NCBI GenBank assembly: GCA_025458865.1
Contig: JALORP010000030.1
Location: 1 to 61,974, forward strand
From: Steroidobacteraceae bacterium
GTDB lineage: Bacteria; Pseudomonadota; Gammaproteobacteria; Steroidobacterales; Steroidobacteraceae
Direction: 5' to 3'
DNA length: 61,974 bases
Shown: in pieces, positions 14,124-25,283 of the stretch
How positions within the stretch are numbered: position 1 is the stretch's first letter
Layout: the number at the start of each line of letters is the position of its first letter
The notes under the pieces: model-generated
Told to the model about the DNA's origin: nothing
What the model saw: the letters and a program-made list of their open reading frames with translations, nothing else
Database searches by the model: none
Position numbers and translations under genes: made by a program

Positions 14124-14480
14124 ATGCTCGAAAACTACCTGCCGACCCTGATTTTCCTGCTGGTCGCCGGCGCCTTCGGCGTAGTCCTGCTGGTGCTCGG
14201 ATGGCTGCTCGGTCCGCGCAGGCCGACTGCGGAGAAAGCCTCGGCCTACGAGTGCGGCTTCGAGGCCTTCGAGGACACGCGCATGAAGTTCGACGTGCGC
14301 TACTACCTCGTCGCGATCCTGTTCATCATCTTCGACCTCGAGATCGCCTTCCTCTTCCCGTGGGCGGTCTCGCTCGACGTCATCGGCGGCTTCGGCCTGC
14401 TCTCGATGGCCATGTTCCTCGCGGTGCTCGTGGTCGGCTTCATCTACGAGTGGAAGAAGGGGGCGCTGGAATGGGACTGA
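14124..14480 (+). CDS. nuoA: NADH-quinone oxidoreductase subunit A
   Basis: 118-residue membrane subunit of respiratory complex I, which couples NADH oxidation to quinone reduction and proton pumping. Three transmembrane helices are visible, with the conserved loop [20 protein letters not shown], whose Cys lies near the quinone channel, between the first and second. The ATG at 14124 gives the family start MLENYLPTL; the frame is open further upstream through the tRNA terminator, which is not coding. It is the first of 14 nuo genes and overlaps nuoB by 10 nt. Confidence 0.97.
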   Translation: MLENYLPTLIFLLVAGAFGVVLLVLGWLLGPRRPTAEKASAYECGFEAFEDTRMKFDVRYYLVAILFIIFDLEIAFLFPWAVSLDVIGGFGLLSMAMFLAVLVVGFIYEWKKGALEWD

Positions 14481-14959
14481 GCGCCGCCGCGGAGGCGCCT
14501 GCCGAGCGCGGCTTCCTCACGACCAGCATCGACGGGCTGATGAACTGGGCCAGGACGGGGTCGCTGTGGCCCGTGACCTTCGGGCTCGCCTGCTGCGCGG
14601 TCGAGATGATGCACGCCGGCGCCTCGCGCTACGACCTCGACCGCTTCGGCGTCGTATTCCGCCCGAGCCCGCGTCAGTCGGACGTGATGATCGTGGCCGG
14701 CACACTCGTCAACAAGATGGCGCCGGCGCTGCGCAAGGTTTACGACCAGATGCCGGAGCCGCGCTGGGTGATCTCGATGGGGTCCTGCGCCAACGGCGGG
14801 GGCTACTACCACTACTCCTACGCAGTCGTGCGCGGCTGCGACCGCATCGTTCCCGTGGACGTGTACGTTCCCGGCTGTCCGCCGACGGCGGAGGCCCTGA
14901 TCTACGGCATCGTGCAGCTGCAGAACAAGATCCGCCGCACCAGCACGATCGCCCGTTGA
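14471..14959 (+). CDS. nuoB: NADH-quinone oxidoreductase subunit B
   Basis: 162-residue peripheral-arm subunit that carries Fe-S cluster N2, the last electron carrier before quinone. The four ligands are in place: the adjacent cysteines in LACCAVEMM, one in GSCANGGG and one in [10 protein letters not shown]. The start at 14471 overlaps the nuoA stop by 10 nt. Its length is the family norm for gammaproteobacteria with separate nuoC and nuoD. Confidence 0.97.
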   Translation: MGLSAAAEAPAERGFLTTSIDGLMNWARTGSLWPVTFGLACCAVEMMHAGASRYDLDRFGVVFRPSPRQSDVMIVAGTLVNKMAPALRKVYDQMPEPRWVISMGSCANGGGYYHYSYAVVRGCDRIVPVDVYVPGCPPTAEALIYGIVQLQNKIRRTSTIAR

Positions 14960-14966
14960 GGACAGG

Positions 14967-15659
14967 ATGAGCAGGATCGAATCGCTGGCGGTGGCCATCG
15001 AGGCGCGTCTTGGAGCACGCGTCCGGCGCTTGCCGTCGCTTCCCTCGGAGCTGGCCTTCGAGGTCGGGCCGGCGCAGCTCACCGACGTGTGCCTGGTGCT
15101 GCGCGACGACCCCGAGTTCGCCTTCGAGCAGCTCGTGGACCTCGCCGGCATCGACTACCTGCATCATGGGCAGTCGGAGTGGCGGACGCTCTCCGCGACG
15201 GGCAGCGGCTTCAGCCGCGGCGTGTCACGTCGCGCCGCGCCCGGGGACGGCGCCTCCGGCGACCGATTCGCGGTTACGAGCCATCTCTTGTCGGTGTCCC
15301 GGAACCAGCGCCTGCGGCTGCGCTGCCCCTGCATCGGCGACGAGCCGCCCATGGTGGACTCGCTGGTGGATGTGTGGCCCTCGGCGAACTGGTTCGAGCG
15401 CGAGGCCTTCGACCTGTTCGGCATCGTGTTCCGCGGCCACCCGGACCTGCGGCGGATCCTCACCGATTACGGCTTCATCGGGCACCCGTTCCGCAAGGAC
15501 TTCCCGCTGTCGGGTCACGTCGAGGTGCGCTACGACCCGGAGAAGGAGCGGGTGGTGTACGAGCCGGTCAGCATCGAGCCGCGCGTCGTGGTCCCGAAGG
15601 TGATCCGCGAGGACAACCGCTACCAGCCGATCCTGCGCGAGGTGCCGGACCGTGGCTGA
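14967..15659 (+). CDS. nuoC: NADH-quinone oxidoreductase subunit C
   Basis: 230-residue 30-kDa subunit of the complex I connecting fragment. The conserved core [29 protein letters not shown] and [11 protein letters not shown] is present. A loop with SGFSRGV lies between the N-terminal fold and DRFAV, as in some other gammaproteobacterial NuoC proteins. ATG at 14967 follows nuoB by 7 bp, with AGGACAGG upstream. nuoD's GTG overlaps its stop by 8 nt, and nuoC and nuoD are separate genes, not the fused nuoCD of E. coli. Confidence 0.96.
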   Translation: MSRIESLAVAIEARLGARVRRLPSLPSELAFEVGPAQLTDVCLVLRDDPEFAFEQLVDLAGIDYLHHGQSEWRTLSATGSGFSRGVSRRAAPGDGASGDRFAVTSHLLSVSRNQRLRLRCPCIGDEPPMVDSLVDVWPSANWFEREAFDLFGIVFRGHPDLRRILTDYGFIGHPFRKDFPLSGHVEVRYDPEKERVVYEPVSIEPRVVVPKVIREDNRYQPILREVPDRG

Positions 15660-16905
15660 GATCCGCAACTTCACCCTGAACTTCGGGCCGCAGCACCCGG
15701 CCGCCCACGGCGTGCTGCGCCTGGTGCTCGAGATGGACGGCGAGGTGATCCAGAAGGCGGATCCGCACATCGGCCTGCTGCACCGGGCTACCGAGAAACT
15801 CGCCGAGACGAAGCCCTTCAACCAGTCGATCGGCTACATGGACCGGCTGGACTACGTGTCCATGATGTGCAGCGAGCACGCCTACGTCATGGCCATCGAG
15901 AAACTGCTCGGCATCGAGGCCCCGCTGCGCGCGCAGTACATCCGGGTCATGTTCGACGAGATCACGCGCATCCTGAACCACCTGATGTGGCTCGGCTCGC
16001 ACGGGCTCGACATCGGCGCGATGACCGTCTTCCTGTACTGCTTCCGCGAGCGCGAGGACCTGATGGACTGCTACGAGGCGGTCTCGGGCACGCGGATGCA
16101 CGCGACCTACTACCGTCCCGGTGGCGTGTACCGCGACCTCCCGGAGCAGATGCCGCAGTTCCAGCCCTCGCCGTGGCGCAAGGACAAGGAACTGAAGCGG
16201 CTCAACGAGCGCCGCTCGGGCTCGCTGCTCGACTTCATCGAGGACTTCACGGATCGCTTCCCGGCCTGCGTTGACGAGTACGAGACGCTGCTGACCGACA
16301 ACCGCATCTGGAAGCAGCGAACCGTCGGCATCGGCGTGGTGTCGCCGGAGCGCGCGCTCGCGCTCGGCTTCACGGGCCCTATGCTGCGCGGCTCGGGCCT
16401 CGCCTGGGACCTGCGCAAGAAGCAGCCGTACGACGGCTACGGGAAGATGGACTTCGATATCCCCGTCGGCGTCAACGGCGACTGCTACGATCGGTACCTC
16501 GTGCGCATCGAGGAGCTGCGCCAGTCGAACCGCATCATCCGCCAGTGCGTCGACTGGCTGCGCGCGAACCCGGGCCCGGTCATGCTCGCCGACCACAAGG
16601 TGACGCCGCCGAGCCGCGAGGACATGAAGGGCGACATGGAAGCCCTCATCCACCACTTCAAGCTGTTCACCGAGGGCTACACGGTTCCGGCCGGCGAGGC
16701 CTATGCGGCGGTCGAGGCCCCGAAGGGCGAGTTCGGAATCTGGCTCGTCTCCGACGGGGCAAACAAGCCCTACCGCCTCAAGTGCCGCGCGCCGGGCTTC
16801 GCACACCTCGCGGCCATGGACGAGATGGTCGCGGGCCACATGCTGGCGGACGTGGTTGCGGTGATCGGCACCATGGACATCGTCTTCGGGGAGATCGACC
16901 GGTGA
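15652..16905 (+). CDS. nuoD: NADH-quinone oxidoreductase subunit D
   Basis: 417-residue 49-kDa subunit, which forms the quinone-binding cavity with NuoB. Conserved elements include [22 protein letters not shown] at the N-terminus, [12 protein letters not shown] and the C-terminal [25 protein letters not shown]. The start is GTG at 15652, inside the end of nuoC, because it opens directly into the family N-terminus [11 protein letters not shown]. Its stop overlaps the GTG of nuoE. Confidence 0.97.
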   Translation: MAEIRNFTLNFGPQHPAAHGVLRLVLEMDGEVIQKADPHIGLLHRATEKLAETKPFNQSIGYMDRLDYVSMMCSEHAYVMAIEKLLGIEAPLRAQYIRVMFDEITRILNHLMWLGSHGLDIGAMTVFLYCFREREDLMDCYEAVSGTRMHATYYRPGGVYRDLPEQMPQFQPSPWRKDKELKRLNERRSGSLLDFIEDFTDRFPACVDEYETLLTDNRIWKQRTVGIGVVSPERALALGFTGPMLRGSGLAWDLRKKQPYDGYGKMDFDIPVGVNGDCYDRYLVRIEELRQSNRIIRQCVDWLRANPGPVMLADHKVTPPSREDMKGDMEALIHHFKLFTEGYTVPAGEAYAAVEAPKGEFGIWLVSDGANKPYRLKCRAPGFAHLAAMDEMVAGHMLADVVAVIGTMDIVFGEIDR

Positions 16906-17387
16906 GCGAGCTGCTGTCGGAGCACACCCGTCACGAGATCGACCACTGGCTGGCAAAGTTCCCGCCGGACCGCCGCCGCTCGGCCGTGATCGCAGCGCTG
17001 CGTGCGGCGCAGCACCAGAACAGCGGCTACCTCACGACTGAGCTGATGGACGCCGTGGCCGGGTACATCGGCCTGCCACCGGTGCAGGTGTACGAGGTGG
17101 CGAGCTTCTACTCGATGTTCGAGACGAAGCCCGTGGGCCGGATCCACGTGTCCGTCTGCACCAACATCAGCTGCATGCTCTGCGGGTCGCAGGCGATCGT
17201 CGAGGCGGTCGAGAAGCACCTCGGCATCAAGACCGGCGAGAGCACGCCCGACGGCAAGTTCTTCCTCAAGCGCGAGGAGGAGTGCCTGGCCGCCTGCAAC
17301 AACGCGCCGATGATGATGGTTGACCACGTCTACTACGAGAACCTCACGCCCGAGAAGGCCGTGCAGGCGCTCGACAGCGTGGAGTGA
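16902..17387 (+). CDS. nuoE: NADH-quinone oxidoreductase subunit E
   Basis: 161-residue thioredoxin-like subunit of the NADH-dehydrogenase module, holding the [2Fe-2S] cluster N1a. The ligands are in CTNISC and, about 40 residues later, [10 protein letters not shown]. The helical N-terminus and the [17 protein letters not shown] segment are typical. The start is GTG at 16902 (GTGA overlap with the nuoD stop); the longer open frame upstream is a nuoD shadow. nuoF follows 4 bp later. Confidence 0.96.
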   Translation: MSELLSEHTRHEIDHWLAKFPPDRRRSAVIAALRAAQHQNSGYLTTELMDAVAGYIGLPPVQVYEVASFYSMFETKPVGRIHVSVCTNISCMLCGSQAIVEAVEKHLGIKTGESTPDGKFFLKREEECLAACNNAPMMMVDHVYYENLTPEKAVQALDSVE

Positions 17388-17391
17388 GCGC

Positions 17392-18648
17392 ATGGCCCAC
17401 GAGATGAACCAGGTCGTTTTCGAGCCGCTCAAGTACGAGCGAAGCTGGACGCTAGAGACCTACCGCAGGATCGGCGGCTACGAGGCCTGGGAGCGGATCC
17501 TCCGCGAGAAGACGCCGCCCGATGCGATCATCGAGGAGCTCAAAGCCTCGGGCCTGCGCGGCCGCGGCGGCGCGGGCTTCCCGACCGGCCTCAAGTGGAG
17601 CTTCATGCCGCGCAAGGCGCCCGGGCAGAAGTACGTCGTGTGCAACTCGGACGAGAGCGAGCCGGGCACCTGCCACGACCGCGACATCCTGCGCTACAAC
17701 CCGCACGCGCTGATCGAGGGCATGGCCATCGGCGGCTACGCGATGGGCGCCACCGTCGGCTACGCGGCGCTGCAGGAAGCCTATGCCGCGGGCCTCCTGG
17801 GCCGGAACATCCTCGGCTCCGGCGTGGACTTCGACCTGCATTCGTTCGTGGGCGCCGGCGCCTACATCTGCGGCGAGGAGACGGCGTTGCTCGAGTCGCT
17901 CGAGGGCAAGCAGGGCAAGCCGCGCTTCAAGCCGCCGTTCCCGGCCAACTTTGGCCTGTACGGCCGGCCGACCACGATCAACAACACGCAGAGCTACGCC
18001 AGCGTACCGACCATCCTGCGCAAGGGCGCCAAGTGGTTCGCCGACCTCGGCACCACCAATGCCGGCGGTACCGTGATTTTCTCCGTGTCCGGGCACGTCA
18101 ACAGGCCGGGCAACTACGAGCTGCCGCTCGGGATCCCGTTCAAGGATCTCCTGGAGATCGCCGGCGGCGTGCGCGGGGGCCGCAGGCTCAAGGCGGTCAT
18201 TCCCGGCGGCTCCTCCGTGCCCGTGTTGCCGGCCGAGAAAATCATGGCCTGCGCCATGGACTATGACTCGCTGCGCGCGGCCGGCTCGGCCGTCGGCTCG
18301 GCGGCGGTCATCGTCATGGACGAGACCACCTGCATGGTGCGCGTGCTTGAGCGCATCTCGCGCTTCTACAAGGCGGAGTCCTGCGGCCAGTGCACCCCCT
18401 GCCGCGAGGGCACGGGCTGGATGAACCGCCTGGTGCGTCGCATCCTGGCCGGGCAGGGCCGCCGAGAGGACATCGACCTCCTGGTCGGCGTGGCGAACCA
18501 GATCGAGGGCCACACCATCTGCGCCCTGGGTGACGCCGCCGCGTGGCCGGTGCAGAGCTTCGTGCGCCACTTCCGCCATGAGTTCGAGTACATGGTCGCG
18601 AACGGCGGCCGCAGCATCGTCGAGTCCAGCCCCCGCGAGGCGGCCTGA
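17392..18648 (+). CDS. nuoF: NADH-quinone oxidoreductase subunit F
   Basis: 418-residue subunit that binds NADH and FMN, the electron entry point of complex I. It contains the glycine-rich [16 protein letters not shown], the FMN-site loop [30 protein letters not shown], and the [4Fe-4S] N3 ligands in [15 protein letters not shown] with a further Cys in TICALGDAA. The ATG at 17392 was chosen over one at 17320, which lies inside nuoE. GGAG before it serves as ribosome-binding site. Confidence 0.97.
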   Translation: MAHEMNQVVFEPLKYERSWTLETYRRIGGYEAWERILREKTPPDAIIEELKASGLRGRGGAGFPTGLKWSFMPRKAPGQKYVVCNSDESEPGTCHDRDILRYNPHALIEGMAIGGYAMGATVGYAALQEAYAAGLLGRNILGSGVDFDLHSFVGAGAYICGEETALLESLEGKQGKPRFKPPFPANFGLYGRPTTINNTQSYASVPTILRKGAKWFADLGTTNAGGTVIFSVSGHVNRPGNYELPLGIPFKDLLEIAGGVRGGRRLKAVIPGGSSVPVLPAEKIMACAMDYDSLRAAGSAVGSAAVIVMDETTCMVRVLERISRFYKAESCGQCTPCREGTGWMNRLVRRILAGQGRREDIDLLVGVANQIEGHTICALGDAAAWPVQSFVRHFRHEFEYMVANGGRSIVESSPREAA

Positions 18649-18680
18649 GGCCGCGCTCCGGTTACCGGTGAACGCATCGC

Positions 18681-20849
18681 ATGAGTGAAGACCTGGTCAA
18701 CATCGAAGTCGACGGCCGGCCGCTGAAGGCGCGCAAGGGGCAGATGCTCATCCAGGCTACGGACGCCGCGGGCATCTACGTGCCTCGCTTCTGCTACCAC
18801 GAGAAGCTGTCTGTTGCCGCCAACTGCCGCATGTGCCTCGTCGAGGTGGAGAAGGCGCCCAAGCCCCTTCCGGCCTGCGCCACGCCGGTCGCCGAGGGCA
18901 TGAAGGCCTTCACGCGCTCGCCGAGGGCGATTGCCGCGCAGAAGGCGACCATGGAATTCCTGCTGATCAACCATCCGCTCGACTGCCCGATATGCGACCA
19001 GGGCGGAGAGTGCGAGCTGCAGGACCTCGCGCAGGGTTTCGGCAGCTCCGTGTCGCGATTCACCGAGCGCAAGCGGGTGGTCAAGGACAAGAACCTCGGT
19101 CCGCTGATCAGCACGGACATGACGCGCTGCATCCACTGCACGCGCTGCGTCCGCTTCACGGCGGAGATCGCCGGGAAGCAGGAGCTGGGCACCACGGGCC
19201 GCGGCGAGGACATGGAGATCGGCACCTGGATCGAGCGCAGCGTGGACCACGAGCTCTCGGGCAACGTGATCGACCTCTGCCCGGTGGGCGCGCTCAACTC
19301 CAAGCCATTCCGCCACCGCGGCCGCTCCTGGGAAATGACCCAGCACGAGCTGGTATCGCCCCATGACGGCATCGGCTCGAACCTCTACGGCCACGTGCTG
19401 CGCGGGCAGCTCATGCGCGTCGTGCCGCGCCCGAACGAGGAGATCAACGAGACCTGGATCTCCGACCGCGACCGCTTCTCGTACGAGGGTGTCTACTCCG
19501 CCGACCGCCTGCGCGCGCCGATGCTGCGCCGCGGCGGCCAGTGGCAGGAAGTGTCCTGGGAGGACGCGCTGACGGCCGCGGCGCAGGGGCTCAAGGATGC
19601 CGTAGCGCGTGACGGTGCCTCCAGCCTCGGCGTGATCGGCACGCCGGGCGCCACGCTCGAGGAACTGTACCTGCTGGCGCGCCTGGCCCGTGGGCTCGGC
19701 TGCGCGAACGTGGACACCCGACTGCGGCAGCTCGATTTCCGCGGCCAGGACGCAGACCCGGCCGTGCCCGGCCTCGGCATGGCGCTCGGGGACGTGGACG
19801 GCCTCGACGCCCTGCTCGTCGTCGGCAGCCACCTCCGCCACGAGGCGCCGATCCTCGCGCACCGTGTACGCAAGGCGGCTACCCGCAACCGCGCGCGCGT
19901 CAGCTTCGTCAACCCGGCGAGATACGAGTGGCTGTTCCCGGTGGCGAACGAGATCGGCTGCGGCGCGGAGGGGATGCTCGGCGAGCTGGCCGGCCTTCTC
20001 AAGGCCGCCGCCGAGGCGAAGGGCGTGCCGCTGCCGGCGAACGTGGCGGCGCTCGCCTCCGGCGCAACGACCTCCGCTGCGCATCGAGACGTCGTCGCGA
20101 GTCTCGCGGGCGAGGGCCGACGCGCCGTGCTCCTCGGGGCGCTGGCCATGCGACACCCGGCGTGGGCGGACCTGCGTGACGCGGCCGCTGCGCTGGCGGA
20201 GCTGACGGGCGCGACGCTGTCCCTGTTGCCCGAGGGAGCGAACGCCGCCGGCGCGGCGCTAGCCGGCGCGCTGCCGCACCGCGGCCCGGCCGGCGAGGCG
20301 GTCGCGGCGGGCCTCCATACCGTCGCGATGCTGTCCAAGGCGCTGCCGGCCTACCTGCTGTTCGGCGGCGTGGAGCCGGAGGCCGACACGCTGGTCCCGG
20401 AGTCGCTCGCGGCGCTCCGCGGCGCGCGCTTCGTCGTAGCGGCGACGCCGTACGCCACCGAGACGCTCAAGTCCTATGCGCACGTGCTGCTGCCGATCGG
20501 TACCTTCGCGGAGACCTCCGGCACCTACGTGAACGTGGAGGGGCGCTGGCAGAGCTTCGCTGGATGCGTCCGGCCGGTCGGCGAGGCCCGTCCCGGCTGG
20601 AAGGTGCTGCGCGTACTCGGCAACCTCCTCGACGTCGACGGCTTCGACTACGACTCGTCTGAGCAGGTGCGCGAGGAACTGCGCGCCCGGCCGCCGGTGG
20701 CGCCCGCGCCGGCCGGCGTCCGCGAGGCCGGCGGCGGTGCCGGCGGCGCCGTCGCGGACATGGCGCTGTACGAGGGAGACGCGATCGTCCGTCGCGCGCT
20801 CTCGCTGCAGCAGACGCGCGACGCCGGCCGCGCCGCGGCGCAGGGCTGA
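18681..20849 (+). CDS. nuoG: NADH-quinone oxidoreductase subunit G
   Basis: 722-residue Fe-S subunit. The N-terminal ferredoxin domain has Cys residues in RFCYHEKLSVAANCRMC and PACATP. DCPICDQGGECELQD precedes the ligands in RCIHCTRCVRF and DLCPVGAL. A molybdopterin-oxidoreductase-like domain follows, without the extra Cys cluster (N7) seen in E. coli. The protein is shorter than E. coli NuoG (about 900), but within the range of homologues. The C-terminal part is Ala/Gly-rich and less conserved. Confidence 0.95.
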   Translation: MSEDLVNIEVDGRPLKARKGQMLIQATDAAGIYVPRFCYHEKLSVAANCRMCLVEVEKAPKPLPACATPVAEGMKAFTRSPRAIAAQKATMEFLLINHPLDCPICDQGGECELQDLAQGFGSSVSRFTERKRVVKDKNLGPLISTDMTRCIHCTRCVRFTAEIAGKQELGTTGRGEDMEIGTWIERSVDHELSGNVIDLCPVGALNSKPFRHRGRSWEMTQHELVSPHDGIGSNLYGHVLRGQLMRVVPRPNEEINETWISDRDRFSYEGVYSADRLRAPMLRRGGQWQEVSWEDALTAAAQGLKDAVARDGASSLGVIGTPGATLEELYLLARLARGLGCANVDTRLRQLDFRGQDADPAVPGLGMALGDVDGLDALLVVGSHLRHEAPILAHRVRKAATRNRARVSFVNPARYEWLFPVANEIGCGAEGMLGELAGLLKAAAEAKGVPLPANVAALASGATTSAAHRDVVASLAGEGRRAVLLGALAMRHPAWADLRDAAAALAELTGATLSLLPEGANAAGAALAGALPHRGPAGEAVAAGLHTVAMLSKALPAYLLFGGVEPEADTLVPESLAALRGARFVVAATPYATETLKSYAHVLLPIGTFAETSGTYVNVEGRWQSFAGCVRPVGEARPGWKVLRVLGNLLDVDGFDYDSSEQVREELRARPPVAPAPAGVREAGGGAGGAVADMALYEGDAIVRRALSLQQTRDAGRAAAQG

Positions 20850-20867
20850 GGCAGGGAGGGCGGCGGC

Positions 20868-21941
20868 ATGGACAACCTGCTGAGCCTCTGGAACGGCCTG
20901 ACCCCCGAGCTGCAGTCGGTCATCGTCACGACCCTGCAGATCGTGGGCGTGATGCTCGCGGTCGTGATCTGCGTCGCCTTCCTCACGCTGGCCGAGCGCA
21001 AGGTCATCGGCTTCATGCAGCTGCGGCACGGGCCGAACCGGATCGCCATCTTCGGCCTGCCATTCCTGCGCGGCGTCGCGCAGCCATTTGCGGACGTGAT
21101 CAAGCTCCTGCTGAAGGAGGTGCTTGTCCCTTCCGCCGCCGACAAGAAACTGTTCATGCTGGCGCCACTGATCGTGCTGGTGCCCGCGCTCGCGGCCTGG
21201 GCCGTGATCCCCTTCTCGCCTGAGTTCGTGCTGGCGGACATCAACGCCGGCCTGCTGTACGTGCTGGCGCTGACCTCTCTCGGTGTCTACGGCGTGATCC
21301 TCGCCGGCTGGGCCGCCAATTCGAAGTACGCGTTCCTCGGCGCGATGCGCTCGGCGGCGCAGATGGTGGCGTACGAAATCGCGATGGGCTTCGCGCTCGT
21401 CGGCGTGCTGATGGCCGCGGGGAGCCTGAACCTCGGCGACATCGTGCGTTCGCAGGAGGGCGGGCCGCTGGCCTGGCACTGGTTCTGGCTGTTCCCGCTG
21501 TTCGTCGTGTACTTCATCTCGGGCGTGGCCGAGACGAACCGGGCGCCATTCGACGTGGCCGAGGGCGAGTCGGAGATCGTCGCCGGCTTCCACGTCGAGT
21601 ACTCCGGCGCCGCCTTCGCGACGCTGTTCGCGCTGCCCGAGTACGCGAACATGATGCTCGTCGCCACGCTGGCGGCGCTGATGTTCCTCGGCGGCTGGCT
21701 CTCGCCCCTGCAGGGCTACGTGCCCGACGAGTGGTTCCTGGCGCAGTCCTCGTTCTTCTGGCTGTTCCTCAAGGTCGGTCTGCTGCTGTTCGTGTTCCTG
21801 TGGATCCGCGCCACGTTCCCCCGCTACCGCTACGACCAGATCATGCGCCTCGGCTGGAAGGTGCTGATCCCCGTGACCCTCGTCTGGATCGCCGTCGAGG
21901 GCGTGATGGTTTGGCTCAAGATCGGGCCATGGGCGCCCTGA
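20868..21941 (+). CDS. nuoH: NADH-quinone oxidoreductase subunit H
   Basis: 357-residue membrane subunit with about eight transmembrane helices, forming the junction between the quinone site and the membrane arm. Conserved motifs are [35 protein letters not shown], the acidic loop [21 protein letters not shown] and [21 protein letters not shown] at 20868 follows GGAGGG of the nuoG-nuoH gap. nuoI starts 7 bp after its stop. Confidence 0.97.
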   Translation: MDNLLSLWNGLTPELQSVIVTTLQIVGVMLAVVICVAFLTLAERKVIGFMQLRHGPNRIAIFGLPFLRGVAQPFADVIKLLLKEVLVPSAADKKLFMLAPLIVLVPALAAWAVIPFSPEFVLADINAGLLYVLALTSLGVYGVILAGWAANSKYAFLGAMRSAAQMVAYEIAMGFALVGVLMAAGSLNLGDIVRSQEGGPLAWHWFWLFPLFVVYFISGVAETNRAPFDVAEGESEIVAGFHVEYSGAAFATLFALPEYANMMLVATLAALMFLGGWLSPLQGYVPDEWFLAQSSFFWLFLKVGLLLFVFLWIRATFPRYRYDQIMRLGWKVLIPVTLVWIAVEGVMVWLKIGPWAP

Positions 21942-21948
21942 GGCCGGC

Positions 21949-22437
21949 ATGAGCAACGTCCGCAGCCTGTTCAAGACGTTCTTCCTCACCGAGCTGCTGG
22001 TGGGGATGTCCGTCACCCTGCGCCAGATGTTCGCGCGCAAGATCACCATCCGCTACCCGGAGGAGAAGGCGCCGCAGTCCCCGCGCTTCCGCGGCCTGCA
22101 CGCGCTGCGCCGCTACCCGAACGGCCAGGAGCGCTGCATCGCCTGCAAGCTCTGCGAGGCCGTCTGTCCCGCGCTCGCGATCACGATCGACTCCGACGTC
22201 TCGGAGGACGGCACGCGCCGGACGACCCGTTACGACATCGACCTGTTCAAGTGCATCTACTGCGGATTCTGCGAGGAGGCCTGCCCCGTGGATGCGATCG
22301 TCGAGACCCGGATCCACGAGTACCACATGGAGAACCGGGGCGAGAACATCATGACCAAGGACAAGCTGCTCGCCATCGGCGAGCGCTACGAGGCGATGAT
22401 CGCGGCCGACAAGGCCGCGGACGCCCGCTACCGCTAG
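21949..22437 (+). CDS. nuoI: NADH-quinone oxidoreductase subunit I
   Basis: 162-residue ferredoxin-like subunit carrying two [4Fe-4S] clusters (N6a, N6b). The two CxxCxxCxxxCP motifs are [12 protein letters not shown] and [12 protein letters not shown]. The N-terminal amphipathic helix ([18 protein letters not shown]) anchors it at the membrane. Length and spacing match proteobacterial NuoI. nuoJ follows 13 bp later. Confidence 0.97.
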   Translation: MSNVRSLFKTFFLTELLVGMSVTLRQMFARKITIRYPEEKAPQSPRFRGLHALRRYPNGQERCIACKLCEAVCPALAITIDSDVSEDGTRRTTRYDIDLFKCIYCGFCEEACPVDAIVETRIHEYHMENRGENIMTKDKLLAIGERYEAMIAADKAADARYR

Positions 22438-22450
22438 GGGAACCGTCCCG

Positions 22451-23053
22451 GTGCTGACAGAAATCCTCTTCTACGCCTTCGCGGCCGTGCTCATCGGGGC
22501 GGCGATCGGCGTGATCACGTCCCGGAACCCGGTGCACTCGGTCCTGTTCCTGGTGCTGTGCTTCTTCAACAGCGCGGTGCTCTGGCTGCTGATCGAGGCC
22601 GAGTTCCTCGCCATCGTCCTGGTGCTCGTCTACGTCGGCGCCGTGATGGTGCTGTTCCTGTTCGTGGTGATGATGCTCGACATCAACATCGAGAAGCTGC
22701 GCGAGGGCTTCGTTCGGAATGCGCCGCTCGGCGTGCTGATCGCCCTCATCGTGGTGATCGAGCTGTACTACGTGCTGTGGGTCAAGCGGCTCGGCGTGGA
22801 CGTGACCGGTGGCGTGGCGCCGCTGCCGGAGGGCTACAGCAACACCCAGGCCGTCGGCGCGGTTCTCTACACGGAGTACGTCTACCCGTTCCAGCTGGCC
22901 GCGGTGGTGCTGCTGATCGCCATCGTCGCCGCGATCTCCCTGACCATGCGCAAGCGCCCGGGACTCAAGACCCAGGACGTCGCCGCCCAGGTCGCGGTGC
23001 GTCGCGAGGACCGGGTTCGGCTGGTGAAGGTCGCCCCGGAGGAGGAGAAGTGA
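22451..23053 (+). CDS. nuoJ: NADH-quinone oxidoreductase subunit J
   Basis: 200-residue membrane subunit with five predicted transmembrane helices. It contains the conserved [28 protein letters not shown] segment whose helix has a pi-bulge in solved structures. The start is GTG at 22451, opening into [11 protein letters not shown]. The C-terminal tail is charged. The stop overlaps nuoK's GTG. Confidence 0.96.
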   Translation: MLTEILFYAFAAVLIGAAIGVITSRNPVHSVLFLVLCFFNSAVLWLLIEAEFLAIVLVLVYVGAVMVLFLFVVMMLDINIEKLREGFVRNAPLGVLIALIVVIELYYVLWVKRLGVDVTGGVAPLPEGYSNTQAVGAVLYTEYVYPFQLAAVVLLIAIVAAISLTMRKRPGLKTQDVAAQVAVRREDRVRLVKVAPEEEK

Positions 23054-23355
23054 TCACTCTGCCGCACTACCTCCTGCTCGCCGGAATCCTGTTCGCGATC
23101 GCGGTCGCGGGCGTGTTCCTGAACCGCAAGAACGTGATCGTGCTGCTGATGTGCATCGAGCTGATGCTGCTGGCCGTGAACTTCAACTTCGTGGCCTTCT
23201 CGCGTTTCCTCGGCGACCTCGACGGGCAGATCTTCGTGTTCTTCATCCTCACGGTGGCGGCCGCGGAGGCCGCCATCGGCCTGGCGATCCTGGTCGTGCT
23301 GTTCCGGGAGAGGCGCAGCATCAACGTCGAGGAACTCGACGCGATGAAGGGTTGA
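23050..23355 (+). CDS. nuoK: NADH-quinone oxidoreductase subunit K
   Basis: 101-residue, three-helix membrane subunit, homologous to MrpC of antiporters. Two conserved membrane glutamates occur in [16 protein letters not shown] and [14 protein letters not shown]. The start is GTG at 23050, overlapping the nuoJ stop (GTGA), which gives [17 protein letters not shown]. Length equals the family norm. Confidence 0.96.
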   Translation: MITLPHYLLLAGILFAIAVAGVFLNRKNVIVLLMCIELMLLAVNFNFVAFSRFLGDLDGQIFVFFILTVAAAEAAIGLAILVVLFRERRSINVEELDAMKG

Positions 23356-23357
23356 AG

Positions 23358-25228
23358 ATGGCGATGGAGCAGGTCTACCTCACGATCGTCCTGGCCCCGC
23401 TGCTAGCGGCCATCGCCGCCGGCTTCGGCGGGCGCGTCATCGGCCGCACGGCCTCCCACGTCGTCTGCATCCTCGGCGTCGCGCTGTCCTTCGCGCTGTC
23501 CGCCTGGGTGCTGAAGCTGCTGGTCGTGGACGGCATGGAGCCGTTCACCGGGACGGTATACGTCTGGGGCGTCAGCGACGGCATCCAGATGGAGGTCGGG
23601 TTCCTGGTGGACCGGCTGTCGGCGCTGATGATGGCCGTCGTGACCTTCGTGTCGCTGTGCTGATGCTGGTGATGTCCAACAACTACCTCCAGCTGTTTTT
23701 CGGCTGGGAGGCCGTTGGCCTGGTCTCGTACCTGCTGATCGGCTTCTGGTACAAGCGCCCGACCGCCATCTTCGCCAACTACAAGGCGTTCCTGGTCAAC
23801 CGCATCGGCGACTTCGGCTTCGTGCTCGGCATCGCCGGAATCGTCTACTACACGGGGACGCTCGATTACGCGGAGTCGTTCAGCCGCCTCGACTCGATCG
23901 TGGGCGAGCGCATGGCGAGCTTCCCGGGCGACACGACGTCGGCGGCGAAGCTCATCTGCATCGCGCTCTTCATCGGCGCGATGGGCAAGTCGGCGCAGGT
24001 GCCGCTGCACGTGTGGCTTCCGGATTCCATGGAAGGCCCGACGCCGATCTCGGCGCTGATCCACGCCGCCACCATGGTGACCGCCGGCATCTTCATGGTC
24101 GCGCGGCTGTCGCCCGTGTTCGAGCTCTCCGTCGACGCGCTTTCCTTCATCCTCGTCATCGGTGCGACCACGGCGCTGTTCATGGGGCTCCTCGGCCTCG
24201 TCAACAACGACATCAAGCGGGTGGTGGCCTATTCCACGCTCTCGCAGCTGGGCTACATGACCGTGGCCCTGGGCGCGGGCGCCTACGCCGCCGGCGTCTT
24301 CCACCTCATGACCCACGCGTTCTTCAAGGCGCTGCTGTTCCTCGCGGCGGGCTCGGTCATCATCGCGATGCACCACGAGCAGGACATGCGCCGCATGGGC
24401 GGGCTGCGCAAGTACATGCCTGTCACGTACTGGACCGCACTGGTGGGCTCGCTGGCGCTCATCGGGTTCCCGGGCATGTCCGGGTTCTTTTCCAAGGACC
24501 TGATCATCGAGGCGGTGCATGCGTCCGACGTGCCCGGGGCGGCTTACGCATACTGGTGCGTCCTGCTCGGCGTGTTCGTTACCGCGCTGTACAGCTTCCG
24601 GCTAGTGTTCATGGCCTTCCACGGAAAGGAGCGCATGGACGAGCACACCCGCGAGCACCTGCACGAGAGCCCCTGGGTCGTCACCCTGCCGCTGGTCGCC
24701 CTGGCGGTGCCCTCGCTCGCGATCGGCTGGCTCACGGTCGGGCCGGTCATGTTCGGCGGATTCTTCGACGGCGCCATCCAGCACGCGCCCGACGGGCCGC
24801 TGGCCGAACTGGCCGCCGGCTTCCACGGGCCGGCCGCTTTCGTCACACACGCCCTGGTCGCGCCGGCCACCTGGCTGGCGGCCGCGGGAGTGCTCACGGC
24901 ATGGTTCCTGTACCTGCGCCGCCCGGACATTCCTGCCAGGCTGCAGGAGCGTTTTGCGCCGCTGCACAAGGTGCTGGAGAACAAGTACTACTTCGACTGG
25001 TTCAACGAGAACGTCGTCGCGGCCGTTGCGCGCGGCCTGGGCCGCCGGCTGTGGAAGCGTGGCGACGAGACCGTGATCGACGGCTGGCTGGTCAACGGCA
25101 CCGCCGGATTCGTGGGCGCGCTGGCCGGCGCCGTGCGCCACGTCCAGTCGGGCTACCTGTACCACTATGCCTTCGCGATGATCATCGGCCTGTCGCTGCT
25201 CCTCGCCTGGCTGCTGATCTGGAGCTGA
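23358..25228 (+). pseudogene. nuoL: NADH-quinone oxidoreductase subunit L, disrupted by deletion and frameshift
   Basis: NuoL is the largest antiporter-like subunit of complex I and carries the long lateral helix. Here it is split. The first frame (23358-23663) reads correctly to DRLSALMMAVVTFVSL, then ends in Cys-stop. The second (from about 23657) resumes at LMLVMSNNYLQLFFGWEAVG and continues to the normal end. About 28 residues that homologues have between these points (the I/VHxY...GYxRFFxYxxLF segment) are absent. This is therefore a deletion of roughly 80-90 bp that is not a multiple of three, not a point frameshift. All other nuo genes look intact, so an assembly error or a very recent deletion is likely. 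Re-initiation at GTG 23657 is possible but would leave a protein lacking its first helices. Confidence 0.85.
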
Positions 25229-25283
25229 TCGTGCAGACCCACACCCATTGCCTGCCGCTCGCCGCCGCCCCTGGGGGCCGGGC

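Noticed and set aside
15175-15270. Insertion in NuoC as a novel domain
   Set aside because: The SGFSRGV loop resembles that in other gammaproteobacterial NuoC proteins as far as I recall; not unusual.
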